From NCBI GenBank assembly GCA_910574455.1, contig CAJSYZ010000005.1, positions 1,488,001-1,552,000 on the forward strand: a stretch of DNA of 64,000 nucleotides. Reading direction: 5' to 3'. This document shows positions 10,957-22,578 of this stretch, one piece after another; position 1 is the first letter of the stretch, and every line of letters begins with the position of its first letter. This DNA comes from Trichaptum fuscoviolaceum. Its lineage: Eukaryota > Basidiomycota > Agaricomycetes > Hymenochaetales > Trichaptaceae. The notes below the pieces were generated by a model that saw only the letters and a list, made by a program, of their open reading frames with translations, searched no databases and was not told the origin of the DNA. The position numbers and the translations under genes are program-made.

Positions 10957-12057
10957 TCAAATACTTTCGTCACTTCCGTATGAATTCTCCCATCCTTTCT
11001 GACCTCCAAGACCCTTAACTGCAACGGCGAACGGCTCCATGACCTTCGTATCCTTATAGCACTTAAGTCCACTTAGCCTCCAGTACACACCGTACCCTCC
11101 TTTATCGCGCTCCATCCATGCTTCCTTCTCCAGTTCGCTTTCCGGGACATTAGCGAAAAAAAGATTAAATGAAGTAGAGTCGTCGTTCGTGCGTCTTGTT
11201 TGCGGACAATCCCCCGCTTCACACGTCCCTACACGTCGAAACTCGTGATTTAGTTTCCGGAGACCGCTGTAGACAAAAATTCCTAAATTTCTGACCACTG
11301 TCTCCGATTCCTTCATGTCCTCCGTGTAGCTATCGATTCTCTCCTTTAAATGCAGAAGCGTATTCGTGATTGCGTGATTCCCAAACGTCCACTTTGGGTA
11401 AGCCATCCAGACAGAATCCGGGCCAACACTATTCATTAGTGCCGTACATGCGACTCCGACGCATGGCATTAACGCCGATTCATCGATCGAGCGTACGACG
11501 AAAATGTGTGTGTCCGATCGTGAGTGCGTATACATTGTCCCATATTCGCTAAAAGGGTTAACTCGTTGTCTTCGATGTTCCTTCGACTTCTTCCCTTTGT
11601 CGTTCCTCACATACCCAAGCTTCAGCAACTCATCGGACAGGTTCTTGCATTTCCTCAGCCCTACAGAAAGATGCAAAACTTTATACTGCCGGTATTCGTC
11701 CACTAGTTGAGTTAGGAACACGAGAGCGCTAGCATCAAATACTGTTGAACAAGTTTCCCGCATAATCTGACGCAGTTCAAAAGGCTCCCCAAATGGTGCT
11801 AGAAACGAGTTGATTCGCAATTGTAAGTGTTGCAGAGCAGACAGTCGTAGAACTGAGCTAGCGAAAGTCATGTTGACGATAGACACCAGAGGCAGTAACG
11901 TTAAGATCTCCTCCCTGCAATCAACATTTGCCAGTACAGAGAACACTGCCGGTATGCGAAATCGACGAAGATCCATATGATGATGAGTGGAGTGAAGAAC
12001 GGGGTGAAACGTTTCCAGCCACCTGGATGCCACTCCTACTTTCTCAGCTTTCGCCAT
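10957..12057 (-). CDS. Degenerate nucleotidyltransferase-like protein (366 aa)
   Basis: A single-exon frame of 366 residues. The N-terminal third is Leu-rich and resembles the F-box-like lead of a very common agaricomycete family whose core normally reads SGSxALxFF...DLDLYV...LLxxGY...MN...YPxxTF. Here the core positions are VFDASALVFL (106-115), KVLHL (126-130), ELLKLGY (143-149) and ALMNS with MAYPKWTF (206-225). The Gly-Ser and the Asp-x-Asp of the active site are thus replaced. The layout matches the protein at 31400-32311, which keeps those residues, including the shared MAYP block. It is likely a catalytically dead homologue; the function is unknown. It lies convergent or divergent among plus-strand genes, with 445 bp to the gene on its left and 381 bp to the gene on its right. 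Confidence 0.6.
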   Translation of the reverse strand: MAKAEKVGVASRWLETFHPVLHSTHHHMDLRRFRIPAVFSVLANVDCREEILTLLPLVSIVNMTFASSVLRLSALQHLQLRINSFLAPFGEPFELRQIMRETCSTVFDASALVFLTQLVDEYRQYKVLHLSVGLRKCKNLSDELLKLGYVRNDKGKKSKEHRRQRVNPFSEYGTMYTHSRSDTHIFVVRSIDESALMPCVGVACTALMNSVGPDSVWMAYPKWTFGNHAITNTLLHLKERIDSYTEDMKESETVVRNLGIFVYSGLRKLNHEFRRVGTCEAGDCPQTRRTNDDSTSFNLFFANVPESELEKEAWMERDKGGYGVYWRLSGLKCYKDTKVMEPFAVAVKGLGGQKGWENSYGSDESI

Positions 12058-12437
12058 GCCACGGTCTGATTTGCAATCTAGCTGGATCTACATTTCAGGT
12101 CGTGTATAGCGTATGGGTCCCCTTCTATGTATGCACCTCACTTACCCACTATCTTCTTCCACCCTTTAAACGGCGCTGGTTTATAGCATTACTCACTAGC
12201 TTCCCACACTCATGGGAAAATTCTACCCTTATCACTCGCAGATACGCGTCTTCTTTTCTTAGGCTGCACGTGCACCCTCCACTACTAGTTTAAGTCACAA
12301 ATTACTAAATTAGCTGTAAGGAACGCGGTGGCATGCCAGTGCCCGGTGCTTTCACGTGAACGATCACGCCCATCTCCGCTTCATGCTCCAGCTTCCCTGA
12401 AACACTCAACCTTCAAATCTCTCCCGCATAGTGCACC

Positions 12438-15127
12438 ATGCCTATCGAACAAAACCCATACCTTGACTTATATGCTGCGCACGCCTCTGACTCGGATGAA
12501 TCTGATTCTCAGTCCGATTCCTTCTGTAAATTACACTTCACTCCTTCCACACCCGATAAGCTCACACATACATTCAGCGTTCATTGACGACGATAAAGTC
12601 GAAGACTGTCCAGATTACCTTCAACCAAGCATATCATCTCCACCAACTTCTGTCGTTGATCGGACTGCTCACTTTCAATACGAGACCACACGAGACCCTG
12701 ACTTTCACGTTAAATCGAACGTCAGTTTATTACATAACGCACAATTGCACTCATTCTCGTCTTCGCCCGCCTCTTCTGACAATCTTGAATCGTATCCACT
12801 TCAACTGTGGGAGATTACGGTTAAGGTACCGCTCTATGCACATCGAATCATATCTCACAACTTACTACGGGCACGTAGCACGGGTCTACGTCATCATGTC
12901 TTCGGTTTCTTCGCCAATCTCTCCTTCCGGGGGAGTCTGTCTTCTCACCTACATTCCCTCATCACCGAATTTACGCTTTGGTTTCTAATCAACAGTCACT
13001 TGCGCACGCAATTGAATCCAATTTGTTTCTCCAATGGACAACGGAACTTAGGTTACTAACCGAGGGCGAGAGATCTTCCGTTCTCAACCAGTTTCATTCC
13101 CGTCTGGACTCCGCAGACGCCTTGAAATCTGGCTCATGGATTCGGGTCTCTTCTACAGATCGCAGACACTGCTTGGCTTATATCTTGAGCAGGAAACTTG
13201 ATAAATCAATCAACGTCTTAGCGCTATTTAAAGACGCCGATAGCGAACACATCCATATAGAGCACCCAGTCTCAGCAGATTTCAACGCCGATCACAATTC
13301 CTTTCCGCCACTCGAAGCAGGGGACTCACGTTCTCTTCGCTTGCAATTCAATTCTCAAATCTTGAAGACCTTCGGACTCCATCTTCTCCATATCAACCCA
13401 GGCAATGATATAGCCTTAACCGAGCCCGGCATCGAGGAAATACAACCTTTCATCCACGCCGGACTTGACGTCACCCCGACGGTTAACCGTATTTTAGTAC
13501 AAATAGACGATCGAGTACAAATAACCAAGGGCCCTTTTGTAGGTGCATATGCTACAGTCAAAGAAGCACAATCATCGGGCATCGTAGCCAACCTTCAGAT
13601 CACGGGTACTGACTGTACCTCCTGCTCCGCGACCATTCGTTATCGTCATTTCAAAAGAGTCTTCGACAGCGGTCAAGAAGTTGTGATTATCGTTGGATTG
13701 CGCAGTGGAGCCCACGGTATAATCGCATCTTCGACAGACACCAAGGTCACTCTCCTTCTCGATGACTGCAGAACTCAGGTGAAGAAGGATGCACTTCTAC
13801 TCACCACAATGCTCACTTTATGACACACTAGCTCGACATTCCTTTTGCTTTCGTTAAAACCGCCAGGACTGCCACTAGTCCCGCTGCAACCACCAAGGAT
13901 TCCCTCTTGAATAAAGTGGTTATTCCCTTGGACTGTCCTTCCAAAATTTCTGTCATTATTGCAACTCTGTCCTCCGATTCTTTCCTCATCAAAGTTCACA
14001 AAACCGGCGAAATTCTAAAGAGGACTAGCAACCTTCTCGTAGAAACGTAGGGATTTTCAGCCTTCCTGCATCGCCCACATTAACAACCTTGAATCCTAGC
14101 TCTTCCTTTACGACGCTGGACGGTTCTGCGGTTCCTAACGTAACCGCAATGAAAGCCAATTTCTTCACTCACATAAGCGATTTCCTCTTCAATGACACAT
14201 TTGCCGTATCCGGAAAAAGGGTCAGTGGACACCCCGACGTTTATGTGTCTCACAAGTCGTTCAAGAAGTTTGGCACTCTCCTACGATTCTCGTCGTCATT
14301 AACGGTCTCAGTACGATTCGACGACGAACCTTTTGCCAGAACGTTTCGAACGAAACACGTCATATCCTTGTAAGTCTTTTTTCTCCCGCTCCGAGCTTCT
14401 CTAGATGTTTACCAAACTAGACAAACCTTCAAGTCTTTCGATGGTTTCACATTTCCTTTCGCTTCGCCTCTCAGGCAGTTCTGTACCATGCGTGGACTTC
14501 TAGGCACATCCCCCGCGTGTTCATCGACGACCAACGACAGCCTCCGCTGCGATGAAGACGTCATGTTACAATTGAATAGCTCTCAGGCCCTCCCGACCGG
14601 TCAGCTCTTCCTCCTGGAACGACAAAAATTTGATTGACAATCATTTTTAAGGTCCTTGCGTGTGGTTAGCGAGCTCCGAGGCTCGGGCACTAATGCAAGA
14701 GTATCACATCGTTCTCCGATTTGCCGATCATTGTCAGAACCCAAAGGCTGTTGCCGGACGTCCTTGCTGGACGACCCCTAACTCTGTAATCCGCGACCTC
14801 TCGGACCCAACATTTGAAAATGACGCATCTTCCGAGACAGAGATTCTTCTCTCGTATCGCACTGCGGATAGCCGCCAACGGACCTCCTATGTGCACCTTC
14901 GAGACCTGGTGCTCGCATGCCCTCTACTCAAAGACCCTGTTCTCGTCCTCCGTACATCCGCGCCATTCGAGATCATGCGCGCAAGTCGCTTTCAGCGCAA
15001 GGGGAGTCCTGGGCGTCAGATAACGAGTGTTCTATTAACTAAGCTACATTCCCCTCGCTCACCCGCCGAACTCTACCCCCTGGACTGTATCACTCGCTTG
15101 GTATCTCTTTCGAAAGGACCGCCGTGA
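12438..15127 (+). CDS. NGN/KOW (Spt5-like) protein, seven exons, 773 aa
   Basis: Seven exons keep one frame: 12438-12525, 12578-12825, 12879-13778, 13832-14046, 14100-14369, 14475-14599 and 14652-15127. All introns are 52-105 bp with GT..AG ends. An acidic N-terminus (SDSDESDSQSD, FIDDDKVED) precedes LWEITVK and an NGN-like segment (SVFSPTFPHHRIYALVS, about residues 128-145). KOW-type units follow (QIDDRVQITKGPFVGAYATV, then VFDSGQEVVIIVGLRSGAHG). Spt5/NusG proteins bind RNA polymerase through NGN and nucleic acid through KOW. This protein is not the cellular Spt5, which has longer acidic and repeat regions, but belongs to a multi-copy agaricomycete group of Spt5-like proteins. It ends 290 bp before the RepHel start on the same strand. 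No broken exon was found. Confidence 0.65.
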
Positions 15128-15417
15128 TCGGACGTTGAACATCCTAAAACTTTTTCCTGTCACGTTCACCCCCCCTTTCATTCCTTTGCCCCTCTCATTT
15201 TCGTAAACCATCCCTAGCATGCGTTCTTCGCACTTATAGGAGCTCTTTCGTCCGCGGCCCCGCATTTTTCATAGGCCTCCCTAGGCCTCGATCTCCAATC
15301 ATTCCCTTGCATAAATATGTCCTCCAATTCTGTTTGCGACAAGCGTCCACCTTCTTAACTTCTCTCGGCTCAATTCTCAAACAGTCACTCGAATAACTGT
15401 TCGAATCGTCACTTGCA

Positions 15418-17709
15418 ATGGCCTCATTTCACGTTACCGTTGAGGACTGCCCTGAAGACGATTATTGCAGCGACTCAACTGAAACCCTGCCTTACCACTC
15501 ACCGTTTATTCTGGAGGAAATCACCATTCAAAACGATGTCGCTTCACACACGCATATCGGTACGTAACTTCTCTCGCTGCCCACTACGATTCTCATAGCC
15601 TTATGTAGAAAGCGACTCCCCAATTCCTACCACGGATTGCGATTGTACGCCTCCTGACTCTCAATCTTCTCCCTCCAAAACCGACTTGAATGTTCATGCA
15701 CAGGCCATGCTCAACTTTGCATCGACTTTGGAACAATACTATCTTTCTGACCATCAAGTACTACAAGACTTCGCGCTTGCTCATAGAATTAGCTTTCTTG
15801 ACGGAGCTATTGGAACTCTTGTAGATTCCATAATTCATCATTTGCTTCATGCAAAATGTTTCTCAAGTGCGTTTCCTGGTTTGGCATGCACCAACACTCG
15901 AGCTGCGTTTGCGACCACTCGTGAACTTGTGTCCCAAGTTACAACAATCATCTTAGACAAATCTGGGCACATTGATTACTTGAAATGTGTTTGCAGGATC
16001 ATAGGCATGACAGATGTAGAAATAAGTGTATCAGAGACGGTAGACGATTGCAAACGTCTCATTGAAATATGGAAATCCGATTTCACTCACTGTCAAAATG
16101 TCGAAGATATCCTTGTTCGTTGCGAGGATTTGCGACCCTCCGAATTACTACTTACATGCCGAAAGCATAACATAGTCACCGAGGATTCAAGCAAGGGGAA
16201 TCTAGAATTAATGAGAACCAGACTCGTAAATCACCTTTGTAGGTCTGAATCCGATGCACCTCATGAGACATCAAGCATACCCAATTGCTGCTCAAAATCC
16301 CGACAAGAGGCTTTGCACCTCGTTCAGGATGTCCTTAAAGACCTTTGTAAAAGGAAGAACGTCAAGAAAACCCTGAAGCGCGTTTTGAGAAGCCTCGGAA
16401 TCGCCGTCTCGCAGTCAGACGACATCGCTCATGTGAAAAAATTGGCCCTTGAATACTTGAAAAAGGCGAAGCGAACTCCCTCTACCCCAAAGCCAAACAG
16501 AATGGCCCGGCTTCGAAACGCTAGTCTATCGGACAAACGCAAGGCTCTTCTTGACATTCGCCAATCATGGCCAACAAAAATTGGGTCCCGTACGAAAGCG
16601 AAACTAATTAAGAAATTTCTTCAAAGAACCTCCAATAAAGAAATACGCCGCCTTCCCTGTGCAATATGTGCCGAAGCCAAGACGGCCTCGCAGCTGGCAG
16701 AGAAACCCTTCTTCCTTTCAGAATTAGACATTGACGTCCTCCGTCGGCCTTACCCCTTGCATATGCAGAACCCTTTCCAAAACACAGTACTAGAGGACTA
16801 TATTCTGTGTCCCGAGGGCGTAGAAAACGCCGATTCAGACAACCCTTCCTTGCGTGTTTGCCGATCATGTGCAACGTCCCTAAAATCGGGTAAAAAACTG
16901 CCGGCATTGTCTCTCGCAAACAACTTGGTAGTAGGGCCAGTGCCCGACTGTCTAAGAGACCTCACGTTGGTAGAAGAGGCTATGATCGCATTGAGAAGAG
17001 GAAAGTGTTGCTTAATTCATCTCAACGGCGACTCCAATCTGCTTGGATCTCCAATTAGCCAAAGAGGTCTTCGCGGTCATGTCATAATTTATCCTACGAA
17101 AATTCATTGCATGACTAACATTCTCCCTCCTCCAATGGATGACATTGTCACACCGATGTGTGTCGTTTTCGTCGGCTCTTCCCAACCCAGTAAAGAGTGG
17201 CTACTGACGAAAGCCCGACCACTTGTTGTGAGAAGAGAAAAAGTTAGAGCTGCACTGATCTGGTTGAAGGACAATAACCCACTCTACAAAGACGTCTGCA
17301 TAAATCATGAGTTATTGGACAGTTTCGATCACACATTTGTGGCACCCATACACATTACCCTTCGCGAGGCTGACGACGACGTTAACGCTGAGGGATCTAA
17401 CCCCGCTGGTCTGCAACCGTCTTCAGAATTACCGGAAGGTTTAGAGCTTGCATTTGACTCTGCCGTTATAACAGACCTAGAAGGTAGAGTCGTCACTCCC
17501 GTTCAAATGCAGGTCGAAGCTTTACGACACTTGAAATCAGGTGGAGGTTTCGTTCAAATACCCCACGGTCCTGAGCCATCGAATACGTACAATGACCATG
17601 ATGCGTTTCCCGCACTCTTTCCTACTCTCTTTCCTTACGGTACCAACGGCTTTGAAAGAGAAGACCAACCACGAAAGATTTCAATGAAGATACACGCCAA
17701 GCATCTCCT
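15418..17709 (+). CDS. Helitron RepHel protein, N-terminal part
   Basis: Exon 1 is 15418-15559 (MASFHVTVEDCPEDDYCSD...). A 49-bp intron ends at 15608, and exon 2 runs 15609-17709, where the LTR element begins. The part contains a cysteine pair (CAICAEAK, near 16660) and a second one (CRSCATSL, near 16860). Then comes the conserved stretch with LRGHVIIYPTK, PMCVVFVGSS, ALFPTLFPYG and PRKISMKIHAKHLL, which is typical of the region before the Rep domain in fungal Helitrons. The frame at 17709 is phase 2 and is continued exactly at 24444. The protein would nick and transfer one DNA strand during rolling-circle transposition. Confidence 0.85.
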
Positions 17710-18538
17710 TGTTACGACCGTCGGGAATTGTAGCGGGAAACAGTTTCGGGAAACTGGAATTCACGACAAGAACCCGCGTTCGGGAATCTGGATTCGCGAC
17801 TGGGAACGAGCGTGGGAATTCTGGCGGGAAACGCGCGGGATTCTATCCAGGCGCGTCGCGGGATTCTCAAGGCCAGCTAGGACTCTTCACTGCTTTGAAC
17901 GTCAAGTAAGCGGATCCCTAAGGAAGCACTCCACAAGTAAAGTATTGCGCAACTAACTACACAGGAGAAAAGAGAGAGATCGCACCTAAGGAAGCACTCC
18001 ACAAGAGGTCAAAAGTGGGGCTCCTTACGATGCCTACAGCTATTTATCTACTTCGTAAAGACTGTATAGTTAATCTACGCTAAGTGTCCTTGCGCAATGC
18101 GCACCTATCTACTACAAACGATACATGCTACGACCGCACTGCTAGGCATGTCTATCCCGTCTCTCCAGATGGCTACGGCCTGTCCGTGGACGTCAGCGTC
18201 CGGTCCGGGGCCGCGACTAGCCAGACTAGGTATGCCAGACTGTTGCAGGTCGTCACCTTGAGGTACTAACGGATTAATGAGCGTATGTTGATAAGTGAAT
18301 GTACGTGTGCCGTGGCGGGTCGTCGTAAATGAATGTGTGTATGCGTGCATGGTGGTCGGGACGGTGGTGCGGGATAGGTCACGTGAGCGGGGGATCTTGC
18401 GGGGGATCGTGCGAGTCGGGAAAGGGGTTTCGCGCGGGGAATCCAATGGCGGGATTCTCCCCGCGGGATTGTCTGCTCATGTCGGGATCCTTGGCGGGAA
18501 AGTGCTGGAAATGAGAAAAGGGGCCTGGGATCTCGACA
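17710..18538 (-). repeat. 3' LTR of the Ty3/gypsy element
   Basis: 829 bp, TG...CA ends. It differs from the other LTR by two indels that I can see: one extra a near 17940 and a missing 2 bases near 18019. No substitution was noticed by eye. Confidence 0.9.
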
Positions 18539-19412
18539 TTACCCCCCTCCAAAGGCGCAACTCCGGGGCGCCAAGCTTGAATCTTGCTCAGGTCACAGAG
18601 CTCGATAGCGTTGACTTCTCGAGGGGCGTCCGGGTGTTTTCGATAGAAACTGCGAATTTTAGCCTTTGCATTACCCATATCCTTTGCGGGAATCCATGTA
18701 TCTTCCGCGCTCGAATATCCCTTCCATCGTACCAAATATTCAAACCTCCGTCTAAACCGTCTCGCGTCCAGTACCTCTTCTACCTCGTATTCCAGATCTC
18801 CTTCTACTTCGACTGGGGGCGGCGGGGGTTGCGTTCGACCGGGAATGTCGTCTTCGTGGTATGGCGAGAGCAGCGATACGTGAAATACGGGATGAATCTT
18901 CAGCGACGCGGGGAGTTCGAGTTCGTAGGTGAGGTCACTTAGCTTTGCCTTCACTTTATACGGCCCTAGTCGTTTCGGTAATAATTTGCGCGCTCCCGGT
19001 CGCCGAACGTTCGTCGCCTCGAGCCATACTTTATCCCCGACTGCGTACTGCGGGGCCTCGTTCCTGGCCTGATCGTAGTGCTGCTTCATGCGCTCTGCCG
19101 CAACCTCCAAAGCCGCTCTTGCCTCTTCCTGTGCCTGCTGAAGCTCCTGTAGTCGTGCGTCCGCGGCGGGGACCGTGGACAGGCCGTCGCTCGGGGCAAT
19201 CGTGAATTCGGGATTGTAGCCGTAGACGAGCGCGAACGGGGATTGTCGTGTTGCCGCGTGCGCTTTCGTGTTGTGCGCGAACTCTGCCATCGGGAGTAAT
19301 CCGGCCCAGTTTTCTTGTCGTGTATCTATGAAAGCCCGTAAATATTGTTCCAGCTCTTGGTTTACCCTTTCGGTTTGCCCATCCGTCTGCGGGTGATACG
19401 CATCGACGTGGT
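18379..19412 (-). CDS. Integrase C-terminal part and chromodomain (frame 3 of pol)
   Basis: After the second frameshift (about 19402-19412) the reading continues through YHPQTDGQTERVNQE and LLPMAEFAHNTKAHAATRQS, with the last catalytic Glu of the integrase in this part. A GPY/F-like segment follows (LGPYKV), then a chromodomain (EYEVEEVLDARR, YLVRWKGY, DTWIPAKD). The chromodomain places the element with chromoviruses, whose integration is steered to modified histones. The frame runs on through the polypurine tract into the LTR and stops at 18379, so the annotated end of pol lies inside the 3' LTR. Confidence 0.8.
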
Positions 19413-19967
19413 ACCCTTGATACCGAGTCGGGAAAAAAGGGCTTTCATGAACTGCGCGACAAACTGTGGTCCGCGGTCGGATATGATCTGGCGGGGGGTT
19501 CCGTGCAGCTTCCAGACGTGTTGCAGGAAGAGTTCTGCGGTTTCCGGTGCATCGACATCAGACGTGGTCGGGATAAAATGCGCTTGCTTGGTGAGACGGT
19601 CGACCACCACGAAAATTGCGTCGTAATCCTCAGATCGGGGGAGCTGGGTGATGAAATCGCACGAAATCGCCTGCCAGGGGCCCTGCGGGATTTCGTTCGG
19701 TTGCAGGAGTCCTACCGGGCGTTGGGATCGGTTCTTCGTGCGTGCACAGGTATCGCATCCCGAAACGTATCGTTCTACGAAGTTAGACATCCCGGGCCAC
19801 CAGTAGTTGCGGCTTACCATCTCAAACGTTTTCCAACGTCCAGGATGTCCGGCGGGGAGACTGTCGTGGTAAGTCTTCACCACATCCCGGCGAAATGGTC
19901 TCGTCTTTCGGGACGTAAACCTTACCCTGGTACAGGATAAGGCCTTCCTCGGTGCTCCAGTCCTCAA
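19362..19967 (-). CDS. Integrase core (frame 2 of pol)
   Basis: This part covers the zinc-binding HHCC region (HDSLPAGH, then CDTC) and the first two catalytic Asp blocks (ISCDFITQLP and DRGPQF). Its true 5' join to the upstream pol frame is near 19891-19894, where one base beside a short A run shifts the frame. The 3' join to the next part is near 19402-19412. Residues before HDSLPAGH in this frame are an artefact of reading past the join. Confidence 0.8.
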   Translation of the reverse strand: MRTGAPRKALSCTRVRFTSRKTRPFRRDVVKTYHDSLPAGHPGRWKTFEMVSRNYWWPGMSNFVERYVSGCDTCARTKNRSQRPVGLLQPNEIPQGPWQAISCDFITQLPRSEDYDAIFVVVDRLTKQAHFIPTTSDVDAPETAELFLQHVWKLHGTPRQIISDRGPQFVAQFMKALFSRLGIKGTTSMRITRRRMGKPKG

Positions 19968-22578
19968 GTTCCTTGGTCAGGACTCGAGGCGCCTTGGACT
20001 TGACCAGCTCGATCGCGTCCACCAGTTCGTCTTCATATTGATCTGACTTACGAATGCGTCGTAGGAGGGCCTGATCCCCGTGTACCTGCGTCATTCCCCG
20101 CCGAATTGCCTTTAGTCGAAACATTTCGGGGGTCAAGAGGGTCCGTCCCGTGTTGTCTTCGCCTTCGGGTTGAAGATCGACGCGTCGTGACATGGCGTCG
20201 GGTTTGCCCCCGAGTCGCCCTGGGCGATGGCGAATCGTAAAATCGAAGCGGGTGAGGAACAGACTCCACCGGGCTTGGCGTCGCGTCAGCGTTCGGGATT
20301 CAGAGAAATATAGCAGATTCTTGTGGTCAGACACGATATCGAGTTTATGACTCGCACCTTCGAGATAATGTCGCCACTCGTCAAGAGCTCGAATAATCGC
20401 GAGTAGCTCCTTGTCATAAATCTCGTAGTTGCGTTCCGCATCGTTGAGGGATTTCGAGAAAAAGGCGACCGGATGTATCAGCCCGTCGTCGCCTTCCTGG
20501 GACAAGACCGCGCCGGTCGCGAAATCAGAGGCGTCGCATTCCACGATGAATTGTCGCGACATGTCTGGCATCATCAGGACGGGGGCGGTCGTGAACATGC
20601 GCTTGAGATGGTCGAAGGCGAACTGCTGGTTTTCTGTCCAGGCCCAGCGAACGTCCTTCTTCAGCAGCGTCGTGAGCGGTTTGACGATGTGCGAGAAATC
20701 CCGAATGAAGCGTCGATAGAAATTCGCGAACCCGAGGAAGGCTTGAATGTCTTTCACCTTTTTCGGGGTAGGCCAGTCGAGGACCGCCTGTACCTTGGCG
20801 GGATCCATAGCCACCTTTCCCTGCGAAATAATCATCCCGAGATACTCGACGGAAGTCTGTTTGAATTTGCACTTTTCGGGTTTACAGAACAAGTCGTTTT
20901 CGCGCAGCCGCTTAAGGACTTCCCGTACGTGTTCCTCGTGCTGCGATTCATCTTCGGAAAAGATTAGCAAGTCGTCAAGATAGATGATCACGTATACTCC
21001 AATGAGATCTTTGAAGATATCGTTCATCATATGCTGGAAGGTCGCCGGGGCATTCGTGAGCCCGAATGTCATCACCGTTGGTTCGAAATGTCCTGCCTGA
21101 GTCCGAAATGCGGCCTTCCACTCGTCGCCTTGCTTCAGTCGCACGTTGTGGTAGCCCCATCGCAAATCTAACGTCGTGAAAACCTTCGCCTTTTGCAGTG
21201 CGTCTACGAGTTCCATCGTGAGGGGAAGCGGGTATCGATTCTTGACCGTGATATCGTTCAGTCGTCGGTAATCGACTACCATGCGCAAGGTTCCGTCCTT
21301 TTTCTTGATAAAGAAGACGGGAGCCGCTGCAGGGGATTTCGAAGGTCGTATGTACCCTTTGCGCAGGTTTTCGTCAACGAATTCGCGAAGGGCGTCGCGT
21401 TCGGCCGGGGCCAACGGATAGATTTTGCTGTACGGGGGAACCTTCCCGGGTTCTAAATCTATGGCGTGATCATACGGCTTGCGTAGTGGAAGCCTTTCGG
21501 ATTCAACTTTCGAGAAAACGTCGGCAAACTCACGAAATTCGGGGGGAACTAGTTCCTCGAAGGTTTTCTCGCCTTCCTTCACTGCTGACTTCTCCGCGAT
21601 GGCCTGGGAGTGGGTGTACGAGGCGGCAATTTTGTACGCGAAGTGGTCGTCCGTCGTGACGAAGTAGGATTCCGCGTCGTGGTACTGGTCCCAATATTTT
21701 TCTGAGTACCGAAATCCTGGTGGGACAGCTTCCCATTCGGCCTGGGTCCTGTCGGGCCCCCAGGGGGTCTCGACTTCTTCTGCTATGGCGAGGCGGGGAA
21801 GCGGGACCAGGCGTTGCTGGTTGTCACACTGAGGTGGGCAGCGGTTGAGATCGACCACATCGTTGGTCCAGTCAATGGTTGGGTTATGGTGCCGCAACCA
21901 GTCGATCCCCATGATAATATCGTCGTCGCCAATATCCGCGACGGCCATGGTCAACTGTTCTAAGTGTCCCTTCATCTCGACGTTGAGGACTACTTCCTTG
22001 GTGATGCGTCCAATCGCGTTCGGGGAATTGTCCGCGTTGCGCAAAAGTATCGGGATTACCAATTCCCGAGTCTGGAGTCCGTGTCGCGAAACGTAGCGGG
22101 AATTTATGAAAGTTCCCGACGCACCGCTGTCTAACATTACTGTGGCTAAGGCATCCGTTTTTCCGTCGCTAACCTGTACCGGGAACTTCAAATGTCGTCG
22201 AAGACGACGGTCTATTGTAGAGATGGTTAAATACAAGGGACCATTATTAAGAGAGTTCTTCGGCCACAAGGGCGGTTGGGTCGTATAGGGCGCGACTGAG
22301 CAATACGACCCTACTGAAAATCCGCTGGGGGCGGGGCTTCGGGATTGTGAACGTTCTTGGCGGCGGGCGTCATGGCGGCGAATGCGTTCTGTAGCACGGA
22401 CTGCTGCACATTCTGGACGTACTGTTCCGCCATACGTTTGAGCGTTTCTTCGAACGACTGGAGCGCGGGGGGCGCGGGGCTCGACGGGGACGTGGATTTC
22501 GTAGCCTTTAGGTTTCGGGTTGGCGGTCGCGTTGGGCAATCGCTCACTAAATGGTCTTTCTCTCCGCAGTAGTAGCAT
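19892..22578 (-). CDS. Pol: protease, reverse transcriptase, RNase H
   Basis: The frame overlaps the gag end by 268 bp and is in the -1 frame relative to it, so a -1 ribosomal shift would make Gag-Pol. The aspartic protease motif DSGASGTF is near residue 150. The reverse transcriptase has FFIKKKDGTLRMVVDYRRLN and the YLDD active site near residue 530. RNase H follows with ECDASDFATGAVLSQ. The frame is open until a 1-bp shift at about 19892, after which the integrase lies in another frame. The open frame nominally ends at 19822. Confidence 0.88.

Noticed and set aside
12328..13059. A 243-codon frame that looked like a separate gene or a frameshifted KOW gene
   Set aside because: Two introns (12526-12577 and 12826-12878) put its middle part into the NGN/KOW gene and leave the rest non-coding.
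19503..21456. Several plus-strand frames of 80-165 codons
   Set aside because: They are opposite-strand shadows of the pol gene, which has clear domains.
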